From Gossypium raimondii (Eukaryota; Streptophyta; Magnoliopsida; Malvales; Malvaceae), in assembly GCF_025698545.1 (NCBI RefSeq), contig NC_068571.1, positions 46,471,733 to 46,535,732 on the forward strand: a DNA stretch of 64,000 nt. The letters are read 5' to 3'. Positions 13,033-22,985 of this stretch are shown here, in pieces. Under the pieces are notes generated by a model. The model saw only the letters and a program-made list of their open reading frames with translations. It was not told where the DNA came from and searched no databases. The number at the start of each line of letters is the position of its first letter. The stretch's first letter is position 1. Made by a program: the position numbers and the translations under genes.

Positions 13033-13435
13033 CTAAAACAAATATTTTAGTCTATGTATGCTTGAAATTTTGACATTTTAATCCATATACGTTAATTGTG
13101 TTGTTAATGGAATGACAAGACTTATTGGTGATTTCCATTTCATTAGATCAAATATTAAAAAGCTAAACAACAATTTTAAAAATGAGTAGAGGTAAAAGGT
13201 TGATTTTGTTTTACCCTAAAATGTTCCAAATTTATTTGTTTTTCTTGGATATAATTGTTGTGTTTAAATTATTTTTAGTACACGCCAATCATTATTAAGT
13301 CACATTATTTTATTTGTTTTCCAGACCAGCAAATTTTTTAAATTGATTTAATGCCCGTCAATTAAGGTTAAGCCATGTCATTCCATTAATAAGAAAGTTA
13401 ATGTTAGGGAACAAAAATTTAAAGAAACTAAAATA
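13033..13435. repeat. Probable foldback MITE beside the BBE array
   Basis: Arms of about 75 bp at the two ends are imperfect reverse complements. The best-conserved parts are TTAATGGAATGACA near 13113-13126 and TGTCATTCCATTAA near 13377-13390. The right end lies almost exactly where the duplicated unit of the BBE-like genes begins. No clear target duplication was seen, so the superfamily is open. Confidence 0.4.
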
Positions 13436-13576
13436 TAGGGAATGATTTTTTTAATATGTTACATGTACTTGCAGTAAATCTTACATGTGACAATTACATA
13501 TTTAGTACTCCCTAGGTAGAATTTCTGTTTTCAACTAACAAACAATTATATGTGACAAGTATAAACCTTTCCAAGG

Positions 13577-15226
13577 CTAGAAAGTACGTGCCTTGAGACC
13601 AATGGTGGTGGAGGGAGGAATACCCTGTTGGTTTTTGAAAACATTGTTTGGATCAATCAGTGTCTTGGCTTTCACCAACCTATCATAGTTGTTCAAGAAG
13701 TATTTTTCACCCCAAACTCTAGCCATCTCAACGGTATCTTCAGATAGGACGCTAGTGTTAATTAATTCCATCACCCCAAGGTCAAAGTCCGTGTAATTTA
13801 CATAAGCTGCCCTTGGACCCCATGAAACATGGCTAGCCATTGCATCATAAAAATCTCTTATCCATTCTCTATATTCATTGCTTCTGTTTTTTTCTTCTTG
13901 ATGCCACTCGACCAGGTATTGTATTGTATACAAATTCCCATATCTATGAGGAAAAGCAATTGAGTCGTTGCTTATGTTGTTCATTATGCCACCATAAGGG
14001 TCCATGATTATATATCCTCTGGGCTGCTTTTCAAGAATGTCGATGGCAGTTCTTATGCCCGTAAGAGATATTGGATTCCTTACGTAGTCTGATTTGGCCT
14101 TGAAGTAATGCTTGTCATGCAGGTACCTGTTCTTGAGGTCTGAGACTAGGGCTCCATCACCTAGACCAGAGAAGAATAACACTGATTCAATCCAACTCAT
14201 TTCCTTGCAATCTTCCTCGGCGACACCCAATTCGGCAAAAACCCGGCGTAGGATCAAAACAGCTTCTCTTTTTCGACCGAGGAAGAAGCCGTTAAATGTT
14301 GCTGATATGCCAATAGACTTAGCCTGAGGCAGGCCAGCACCAACAGCGCATGACAAATACATATCACCTTCTAAATTTGGAGCCACATGTTGCCATTTGT
14401 TTACTAAATTGGCTACATGTGCTTTGGTGCCCGGTCTAGACACAATGAAGCTGGTTACGGTCTTTGGTACTCTCAATAACTTAATTTTCCAAGCGTAAAC
14501 GATTCCCCATATGCCACCACCACCACCTCTAATTGCCCAAAATACATCTTCTCCCATGGCTTGCCTGTCTAATAATTCACCCTCTGCATTAAGGAGAAGA
14601 GCATCAATCACATTATCAGCTGCTAGCCCATATTTCCTAGACAAAAACCCAAAGCCACCACCACCAATATGACCACCAGTCCCTACCGTAGGACATGATC
14701 CTGCTGAGAATCCATGAATGCCACTTGACTCGGCAATAGCATGGTATGTCTCACCAAGTGTTGCACCACCTTCCACCCATGCTGTTTCGTTTCCCAAATC
14801 CACGGAAACACTTTTTAGATTCATCATGTCTATAATCACAAATGGAGCCCCATCACTAGCTACCGATGAAGTACCCTCATAGCTATGGCCACCACACCTT
14901 ACTCTAATCTCCCATGGCCCTTTTGTACAACACACGACAGTGTTGATAAGTTGCTCTTTATTCTCCGGTAAGATATTAGCTATTGGCTTAGGAATTGTGG
15001 GTTCAGCAAAACGAAGATTTTGAATGGAAAAGTTGAGAAGAATAGAGTAGTCATGATTATGTACGTTAGAGGAGATGGTATAGTTGCTGATATTATAATA
15101 GTTAAGACAAGACATGATATTTCTCTGATCAGTGGCTGCTGAGCCCGAGACCGAGAGAGATGAGATAAGAAAGTGTAAGAGAAGGAGGCTCAAGTTCACC
15201 ATGGCTGTTAAAGATAGGGATATCAA
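13577..15226 (-). CDS. BBE-like FAD-linked oxidase, copy A
   Basis: This is an intronless 549-residue protein of the berberine-bridge-enzyme-like family, secreted flavoproteins that oxidise carbohydrates, monolignols or alkaloids; the substrate cannot be told from sequence. A hydrophobic signal peptide covers about residues 9-30 (cleavage near SGSA-A). The FAD-binding PCMH domain follows. RCGGHSYEG carries His114, expected for the 8-alpha-histidyl FAD link, and AGSCPTVGTGG carries Cys178, expected for the 6-S-cysteinyl link, so bicovalent FAD is likely. The C-terminal BBE domain is present, with YVNY at 475-478 and LIDPNNVFKNQQGIPP near the end. Length is normal for the family. Met9 (MVNLSLLLL) is an equally good start and gives a cleaner signal peptide. 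Several NxS/T sites fit secretion. It shares 542 of 549 residues with copy B, 3 kb upstream on the same strand. Confidence 0.93.
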   Translation of the reverse strand: MISLSLTAMVNLSLLLLHFLISSLSVSGSAATDQRNIMSCLNYYNISNYTISSNVHNHDYSILLNFSIQNLRFAEPTIPKPIANILPENKEQLINTVVCCTKGPWEIRVRCGGHSYEGTSSVASDGAPFVIIDMMNLKSVSVDLGNETAWVEGGATLGETYHAIAESSGIHGFSAGSCPTVGTGGHIGGGGFGFLSRKYGLAADNVIDALLLNAEGELLDRQAMGEDVFWAIRGGGGGIWGIVYAWKIKLLRVPKTVTSFIVSRPGTKAHVANLVNKWQHVAPNLEGDMYLSCAVGAGLPQAKSIGISATFNGFFLGRKREAVLILRRVFAELGVAEEDCKEMSWIESVLFFSGLGDGALVSDLKNRYLHDKHYFKAKSDYVRNPISLTGIRTAIDILEKQPRGYIIMDPYGGIMNNISNDSIAFPHRYGNLYTIQYLVEWHQEEKNRSNEYREWIRDFYDAMASHVSWGPRAAYVNYTDFDLGVMELINTSVLSEDTVEMARVWGEKYFLNNYDRLVKAKTLIDPNNVFKNQQGIPPSTTIGLKARTF

Positions 15227-16544
15227 GGAACCTCAGCTGCGGATTTTATGGAATATTGGAGAATCATGGTATACGTTGACGACAACGGGATGGACAAGGC
15301 AAGATGGAATACAAGGGAGTTATCGTGGCCGGCCATTGTTATTCTATTAGAAGTTATGCACACAAAAACTCCCATCGCTATTTTTTTAAGGATCTCGAAG
15401 AGCTAGGCAGCTTGCAACAAATGAAATGTGACAAAACTGCTTGCATATATATATGAATATGATATTAGCTAGATGCATTTTCAATTGATTCCCATGTAGT
15501 AGTATACCATGGTTGCCATGGAACTCAACGCAAGGAAATAATTTCTGTAACCCCGCCCACCGCAAGAATCGTCCACAGTTTTTTCATAGGATTTAGTTGA
15601 AATAAGTATTGATTCAACTGTTGGAGGGATCAAAATGGACATTAAGAGGAATGGTGATCTCATGGACTCATAACTTTATCACCTTATCTCCATTTAATTT
15701 AACTTCAACCACAAAATATTTTTGATTAACAAGTAGGTTTTTTTAAAATTAATATTAAACATACACGTTCAAATTATATTATCTCATTCCCGCCTTAATA
15801 CTAAATTTTTCTAAAACAAATTATTTGAGTTAAATCATTCTATTTTATTTGAAATTTTATAATTTTAAAAGTTCTATTTTGAACTAACAAATGATTGGAA
15901 GAAGTGATTATGAGTTTCTTCCTCGGTATTTGTATTGAGCTTAAATCGAAGCCATTATTGTTGGGAAGACTTTATTTTAATATCACTCCTAGTCCAAACA
16001 TGATTAAGCTCAAATTGTAAAACAAATGAAAACACTTAGTTATAAAAAAAAATTTAAAAAGAGAAAATTTTTATGAGACTCCAAACCGTACTACCTTATA
16101 ACAATGTTATCTGAACCTATTATAAATTGGTTGGTCACATCAGTTAGATTATTCAAATCGTCTTGAAAATAAATTATCTTATTGGTTAAACTACATAAAT
16201 GGTAAGGTTTGTAGTTGACCTATAAAAATATTGTCATCCAAGCAAACAATCCAAAGTCTATCGTGTTTCATCTCATGTTTTAATTTGCACGACAGACTGA
16301 ACTCCAATCCGTCTTTCCATTATTTGTTTGACAAGACAAAGAATAAGACAAATGTACATAACGTAATACACGTGGCAAATGAGTAATTTACAGAAACCAA
16401 AATATAGGGAATGAATTTTTTAATATGTTACATGGACTTGCAGTAAATCTTATATTTGACAATTACATATTTAGTACACCCTAGGTTGAATTTATGTTTT
16501 CAACTAACAAACAAGTATATGCGACAAGTATAACCTTTCCAAGG
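15227..16544 (-). other. Upstream region of BBE copy A and spacer of the tandem repeat
   Basis: No second gene lies here. On the minus strand a TATATATA stretch near 15445-15456, about 220 bp upstream of copy A, is the only obvious core-promoter candidate. The segment from about 15640 to 16385 recurs, diverged, upstream of copy B and again at 20829-21660. The 120 bp before 16544 match the 3' flank of copy A, so the repeat junction lies near 16385 and the period is 2968 bp. Confidence 0.6.
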
Positions 16545-18194
16545 CTAGAAAGTACGTGCCTCGAGACCAATAGTGGTGGAGGGAGGAATACCCTGTTGGT
16601 TTTTGAAAACATTGTTTGGATCAATCAGTGTCTTGGCTTTCACCAACCTATCATAGTTGTTCAAGAAGTATTTTTCACCCCAAACTCTAGCCATCTCAAC
16701 GGTATCTTCAGATAGGACGCTAGTGTTAATTAATTCCATCACCCCAAGGTCAAAGTCCATGTAATTTACATAAGCTGCCCTTGGACCCCATGAAACATGG
16801 CTAGCCATTGCATCATAAAAATCTCTTATCCATTCTCTATATTCATTGCTTCTGTTTTTCTCTTCTTGATGCCACTCGACCAGGTATTGTATTGTATACA
16901 AATTCCCATATCTATGAGGAAAAGCAATTGAGTCGTTGCTTATGTTGTTCATTATGCCACCATAAGGGTCCATGATTATATATCCTCTGGGCTGCTTTTC
17001 AAGAATGTCGATGGCAGTTCTTATGCCCGTAAGAGATATTGGATTCCTTACGTAGTCTGATTTGGCCTTGAAGTAATGCTTGTCATGCAGGTACCTGTTC
17101 TTGAGGTCTGAGACTAGGGCTCCATCACCTAGACCAGAGAAGAATAACACTGATTCAATCCAACTCATTTCCTTGCAATCTTCCTCGGCGACACCCAATT
17201 CGGCAAAAACCCGGCGTAGGATCAAAACAGCTTCTCTTTTTCGACCGAGGAAGAAGCCGTTAAATGTTGCTGATATGCCAATAGACTTAGCCTGAGGCAG
17301 GCCAGCACCAACAGCGCATGACAAATACATATCACCTTCTAAATTTGGAGCCACATGTTGCCATTTGTTTACTAAATTGGCTACATGTGCTTTGGTGCCC
17401 GGTCTAGACACAATGAAGCTGGTTACGGTCTTTGGTACTCTCAATAACTTAATTTTCCAAGCGTAAACGATTCCCCATATGCCACCACCACCACCTCTAA
17501 TTGCCCAAAATACATCTTCTCCCATGGCTTGCCTGTCTAATAATTCACCCTCTGCATTAAGGAGAAGAGCATCAATCACATTATCAGCTGCTAGCCCATA
17601 TTTCCTAGACAAAAACCCAAAGCCACCACCACCAATATGACCACCAGTCCCTACCGTAGGACATGATCCTGCTGCGAATCCATGAATGAAACTTGACTCG
17701 GCAATAGCATGGTATGTCTCACCAAGTGTTGCACCACCTTCCACCCATGCTGTTTCGTTTCCCAAATCCACGGAAACACGGTTTAGATTCATCATGTCTA
17801 TAATCACAAATGGAGCCCCATCACTAGCTACCGATGAAGTACCCTCATAGCTATGGCCACCACACCTTACTCTAATCTCCCATGGCCCTTTTGTACAACA
17901 CACGACAGTGTTGATAAGTTGCTCTTTATTCTCCGGTAAGATAATAGCTATTGGCTTAGGAATTGTGGGTTCAGCAAAACGAAGATTTTGAATGGAAAAG
18001 TTGAGAAGAATAGAGTAGTCATGATTATGTACGTTAGAGGAGATGGTATAGTTGCTGATATTATAATAGTTAAGACAAGACATAATATTTCTCTGATCAG
18101 TGGCTGCTGAGCCTGAGACTGAGAGAGATGAGATAAGAAAGTGTAAGAGGAGGAGGCTCAAGTTCACCATGGCTGTTAAAGATAGGGATATCAA
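16545..18194 (-). CDS. BBE-like FAD-linked oxidase, copy B
   Basis: An intronless 549-residue tandem paralogue of the gene at 13577-15226, with the same layout: signal peptide, PCMH FAD domain with His114 and Cys178, and C-terminal BBE domain. Seven residues differ from copy A: N84I, K138N, S139R, G169F, S174A, T479M and K545E (A to B). Both FAD-link residues are kept, so both copies should be active. G169F and S174A lie just before the Cys178 loop, so they could affect flavin environment or substrate access; this is inference. No stop or frameshift is present. The gene is on the same strand as copy A, with its own copy of the upstream flank, so separate but similar regulation is expected. 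High identity of coding and flanking DNA points to a recent duplication. Confidence 0.93.
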   Translation of the reverse strand: MISLSLTAMVNLSLLLLHFLISSLSVSGSAATDQRNIMSCLNYYNISNYTISSNVHNHDYSILLNFSIQNLRFAEPTIPKPIAIILPENKEQLINTVVCCTKGPWEIRVRCGGHSYEGTSSVASDGAPFVIIDMMNLNRVSVDLGNETAWVEGGATLGETYHAIAESSFIHGFAAGSCPTVGTGGHIGGGGFGFLSRKYGLAADNVIDALLLNAEGELLDRQAMGEDVFWAIRGGGGGIWGIVYAWKIKLLRVPKTVTSFIVSRPGTKAHVANLVNKWQHVAPNLEGDMYLSCAVGAGLPQAKSIGISATFNGFFLGRKREAVLILRRVFAELGVAEEDCKEMSWIESVLFFSGLGDGALVSDLKNRYLHDKHYFKAKSDYVRNPISLTGIRTAIDILEKQPRGYIIMDPYGGIMNNISNDSIAFPHRYGNLYTIQYLVEWHQEEKNRSNEYREWIRDFYDAMASHVSWGPRAAYVNYMDFDLGVMELINTSVLSEDTVEMARVWGEKYFLNNYDRLVKAKTLIDPNNVFKNQQGIPPSTTIGLEARTF

Positions 18195-19259
18195 GGAACC
18201 TCAGCTGCGGATTTTATGGAATATTGGAGAATCATGGTATACGTTGACGACAACGGGATGGACAAGGTAAGATGGAATACAAGGGAGTTGTCGTGGCCGG
18301 CCATTGTTATTCTATTAGAAGTTATGCAGACAAAAACTGCCATCGCTATTTTTTTAAGGATCTCAAAGAGCTAGGCAGCTTGCAACAAATGAAATGTGAC
18401 AAAACTGCTTGCATATATATATATGAATATGATATTAGATGCATTTTCAATTGATTCCCATGTTGTAGTATACCATGGTTGCCATGGAACCAACGCAAGG
18501 AAATAATTTTTGGAACCCCGCCCACCGCAAGAATCGTTCACAGTGTTTTCATAGGATTTAGTTGAAATAAGTATTGATTCAACTGTACGAGGGATCAAAA
18601 TGTAAATTAAGAGGAATGGTGATCTCATGGACTCATAACGTATCACCTAATCTCCACTTAATTTAACTTCAACCACAAAATATTTTTGATTAATAAGTAG
18701 ATTTTTTTAAATTATTATTAAACATATGGGTTCAAACCATATTATTTCATTCTCACCCTAATACTAAATTTTTCTAAAATAAATTATTTCAGTTAAATCA
18801 TTCTATTTTATTTGAAATTTTGTAATTTTAAAAGTTCTATCAAAATGATTAGAAGAAGTGAAACTGAGTTTCTTCCTCGGGTATTTGTATTGAGTTCAAA
18901 TCAGAGTCATTATTATTGGAAAGACTTTACTTGAATATCGCTCCCAGTCTAAACATGATTAGGCTCAAATTGTAAAACAAATAAGAACACGTGGTTATAA
19001 AAAAAAAATCCATTTTGAGAGAGAAAATTCACATGAGACTCAAAATCATGCTACCTTATAACAATGTTATCTGACCCTATTATAAATTGGGTGGTCACAT
19101 GAGTTGGACCTAGACTAAAAATCTCTTAACTAATTTTTATAATTTTATGATTTTTTATTTTTTATTTTTGAATTTGTATTAATTTATTTATATTAAATTA
19201 TTCAAATCGTCTTGAAAATTAATTATCTGATTGGTTAAACTACATAAATGGTAAGGTTT
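18195..19259 (-). other. Upstream region of BBE copy B
   Basis: This is the second copy of the BBE 5' flank, aligned with 15227-16200. A TATATATA stretch lies near 18414-18423. No gene is seen. The flank is interrupted at 19259 by a solo LTR and resumes at 20720. Confidence 0.7.
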
Positions 19260-20719
19260 TGATACGATCTCGTCCAAGAGCTCCATCAAATCTGTTGGCG
19301 AGCCAATCGAGCTACCACCTGGTCCAATTACTCAAGCTCGAGCCAAGAAGTTCAAAGAAGAAATTTCGGCCTTAGTTGAACAAGTTTGGGGAGAAACTTC
19401 AACCGGGCTCATTGATCGAGCTTGGGAGTGCTCGTCAAGTGCCCTATGCAATCTACTGCAAACCGAATTCTAGCTAGCTAATTTAGCTGATGAATAAGAC
19501 TTAACGTTCTTTTGTTATTTCAATCATATTAATTATGTTTTAATTCCCTACAGCGTTATTACATGTCTGATTATCTTAGTCGTTTTAAGTCTATTAATTT
19601 TGTCCTAGTTTTGTACAGCATTAATACATGTCTAAGTCAGACTTCTTAATTGTGTCTTAGCATATGACACATTAAATTGGTGTTTTAGTTTGTCTTAATC
19701 AAGTTTTAATTTGTCTTACAGGTTATTCAAATAGTCGGCTGAACATTCATGCATTATTATTCCAAATTCATTGAAGCTCATTTAAGGAGAAACATGCACC
19801 CGATTGTTCATGAACCTTGGAGCTGCTTGGTGCACTCTTTCAAGTTTCCATTCGTGAAACGATGAGACAATCATTGATCTTCGTGTGAGCTGATCAGCCA
19901 GCCATCCTTGTTCACATCAATGGACCATTGAATACTTGGTATTCACACCCAAAGAACCATTCAAATTCGAGTGTTCCCACCAAAGACCCTTCGGGCGCCA
20001 CAAGTTGCATTGATTAGCTGCTCATACATTCGGTGCACTAATGGAGCATTAACTTAGAATCATAATCATCATTGACCGATCAAGTTATTGATTCATTCAG
20101 CCCAACTCTAAGTCCACTCTAATGACTATTCGAGAACTTCAAGTATCAAGCTTCAATGACTGTTCGAGGACTTCAATTGTCAAAGTTGATTAATTAAGTT
20201 CTTCAAGAACTAATCAGCTGAATTAAATTGAATTTCAGCTTTCTTTAGTTGTAATTATTTTGTGTCTATTCGGCTGGTACGTAGCAGCCTATAAATAGTT
20301 TGCTTGTAACCTGTTTGGAGAACTTTTGATCTTTGAATGAATTTTAATATATTTGTTAGTTGTTCAACTCTAGTTGTTCGTAGTGATTCAAATTGACTTA
20401 TCTAGTTTGCTGGTGGCATCAATCTGTTTCTTTTCGAACTTATCACTCTTAGAGTGTGAAGGTCACAGTCATATCCATCTATTCATCTATCACCTTGATA
20501 GCTCTATAAGAATTGGGTCTCTATTCTTTAATAGTGGTTCATTCTTCTGCTGTTGAGTTCAAATTCCATCTTTCCATCAACTTATCTTTCATTCATCTTT
20601 TTTGTTTAAAACTAACAACCTTTGAAACCGGCCTTTTTGATAAACAAAAACTAAGTTACTTAATTTTACGATCGGGTAACAAGCAACTCGATTTCATCAA
20701 CGAATACGAGTTCGCATCA
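19260..20719 (+). mobile_element. Solo LTR, 1460 bp, inserted in the BBE flank repeat
   Basis: The block starts TGATACG and ends CGCATCA, LTR-type inverted ends with one mismatch. Comparison with the two uninterrupted flank copies (near 16205 and 21485) shows that exactly this block is extra. The flanking 5 bases are GGTTT (19255-19259) and AGTTT (20720-20724), a target duplication with one change. The first 200 bp read in one frame as a GPITQARAKKFKEE-like stretch ending in a stop, which resembles the C-terminal tail of plant retrotransposon polyproteins. So the pol frame of the parent probably ran into its 3' LTR. No internal domain remains. Confidence 0.8.
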
Positions 20720-21690
20720 AGTTTGTAGTATTGTCGGCCAAGCAAACAATCCAAAGTCTATTGTGTTTCATCTCATGTTTTAATTTGTACGACACACTGA
20801 ACTTCAATCCATCTTTCCCTTATTTGTTTGGACATTAAGAGGAATGGTGATCTAATGGACTCATAACTTTATCACCTAATCTCCACTTAATTTAACTTCA
20901 ACCACAAAATATTTTTGATTAATAATTAGATTTTTTTTTAAATTATATTAAACATATAGGTTCAAACCATATTATCTCATTCTCACCCTAATACTATTTT
21001 TTTCTAAAATAAATTATTCAGTTAAATCATTCTATTTTATTTGAAATTTTGTAATTTTAAAAGTTCTATCAAAATGATTAGAAGAAGTGACACTGAGTTT
21101 CTTCCTCGGGTATTTGTATTGAGTTCAAATCAGAGTCATTATTGTTGGAAAGACTTTACTTGAATATCGCTCCCAGTCTAAACATGATTAGGCTCAAATT
21201 GTAAAACAAATAAGAACACGTGGTTATAAAAAAAAACTCTATTTTGAGAGAGAAAATTCACATGAGACTCAAAACCATACTACCTTATAACAATGTTATC
21301 TGACCCTATTATAAATTGGTTGGTCACATCGGTTGGACCTAGACTAAAAATCCCTTAACTGATTTTTATAATTTTATGATTTTTATGATTTTTTTATTTT
21401 TGAATTTGTATTAATTTATTTATATTAAACTATTCAAATCGTCTTGAAAATTAATTATCTGTTTGGTTAAACTACATAAATGGTAAGGTTTGTAGTTGAA
21501 GTATAAAAGTATTGTTGGCCTAGCAAACAATCCAAAGTTTATTGTGTTTCATCTCATGTTTTAATTTGTACGACAGATTGAACTCCAATCCATCTTTCCA
21601 TTATTTGTTTGGCTAGACAATGAATATGACAAATGTGCATAACGTAGTACACGTGGCAAATAATTAAAATTAAGATTGAGCAAATAAGTT
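20720..21690 (-). repeat. Third, gene-less copy of the BBE upstream flank
   Basis: 20720-20828 finishes the copy-B flank. At about 20829 a new copy starts (GGACATTAAGAGGAATGGTG), corresponding to 15638 onward, and it continues to about 21660. The 410 bp next to the BBE start codon and the gene itself are missing. The copy is closer to the copy-B flank than to the copy-A flank. Confidence 0.8.
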
Positions 21691-21744
21691 AATTCATAGA
21701 GATTCTTTTAATTTCTTTTTAAATTTTTAATCACTTAATCAGTT

Positions 21745-22985
21745 AGAATTAAAGTGATTTTAATCATTAGATTAAAATAAATAGTTCTAAATTTTAGATT
21801 TTAGATTTATGTTATTTTATTAAAATAAAAATAACACACATTTTTTTCTTTTCACGGTGTAATTAAAGTATTATGGTTTCCGATTTTTTTTGAGAAAAAA
21901 ATTAGAATGAAAAGTAAGAAATTAGAGTTATTAAGATTAATCAATTTGGGTATTAGGTATATTTTTTATTGAAAAATTTGGTCGACTTGGAAATGCTTCT
22001 TTGGGATATTCATATGGCACATATGGAAAGACCACAATTTCCCTTTCTATTTCAGGGGACGCCTTGGAGTAGTATCGACGTTATTAAAATCTTTTATAGC
22101 TGGGTCAAACAGTTTATGATGTCAGCTAGGGGCCCAACAATAACAACTCAAGTTCCAACATTGTACACTAACTTGCATGGAAACTGGGTCTAATTAAATA
22201 CTAACGGGTCCGTAAAGCTTGAGGATGGCTCTTCGTCAGTAGGAGGAATTGTGCGAGGCCAAGTTGGAAATTGGGTCTTTGGTTTTAATAGATTCTCGGG
22301 AAGCTGCTCTGTGTTTGAGGCGGAATTGTGGGGCATCTTAGATGGCTTAGACATATTGAGCAATTGAGGTTATGTTGATGTGCGGGTCCAGACGGATAGT
22401 CTAGAAGTGGTATCTGCCATGCAAGCGGGTCTCAATAGAGGATCCAACTCTACTTTGATTAGGAGAACTCTCCAGCGGTTTTCCCGGTTTCATCATTGGA
22501 GTATTTGTCACATCCCTAGATAAGAGAATTAGGAAGCTAATAGACTAGTCAAATTGGCTCATTTGGATAGTCAAGGTTTACAAATTTTTGAAGTATCCCC
22601 ACTTGGGGAAATGGGTTACATAATGTAGTTTGCCTTTTTTATTTTCTTTTTTGTCAAAAAAATAAAAAAATTAGTCGACCAATTGTCTTTTATTAAGAAC
22701 AATAAATGCCTAATACCCAAATTGATTAATCTTAATAACTTTAATCTCTTGCTTTCCATTCCAATTTTTTACTAAAAAATATGAAAGTAAAATTATCCAA
22801 ATTTTTTTACCCTAAGATTTGAATTGCATGGTGAAAAGAAAACGAAGGAGTGAAAGATTGGATGTTGTTGAATTTATTTTAATAATGTGAGATAAAATAT
22901 AAAATTTAAGACTTAAAACCATTTATTTTAATCTAGTGGCTAAAATCATTTTGATTCTCATTTTAAAGTAGTATATAATTACTAC
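21745..22985. mobile_element. Inverted-repeat element split by a LINE fragment
   Basis: The left arm (about 21745-21990) and the right arm (about 22667-22985) are imperfect reverse complements; the clearest part is ATCAATTTGGGTATTAGG (near 21939-21956) against its complement near 22711-22728. The arms meet at GTCGAC, which is present on both sides of the LINE piece. This fits insertion of the LINE into the middle of a pre-existing foldback element. Outer ends are diffuse. Confidence 0.6.
21969..22628 (+). pseudogene. 5'-truncated LINE ORF2 remnant with RNase H domain
   Basis: One frame runs through the whole piece without frameshift but with internal stops (first at 22191-22193). It matches the RNase H-like (RVT_3) end of plant non-LTR retrotransposon proteins: an NTNGS block, CSVFEAELWGILDGL and VQTDSLEVVSAMQAG, then a HIPR-like block. 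The Glu and second Asp of the catalytic set are visible, while the first Asp (usually NTDGS) has become Asn. An A-rich tail (about 22655-22669) follows, as expected for a LINE 3' end. The piece is inactive. An origin from a host RNase H-like gene is possible, but the A-rich tail and truncation favour LINE. Confidence 0.7.

Noticed and set aside
14112..15350. Plus-strand frames across BBE copy A (and their twins in copy B)
   Set aside because: Antisense shadows of the oxidase genes, duplicated because the genes are duplicated.
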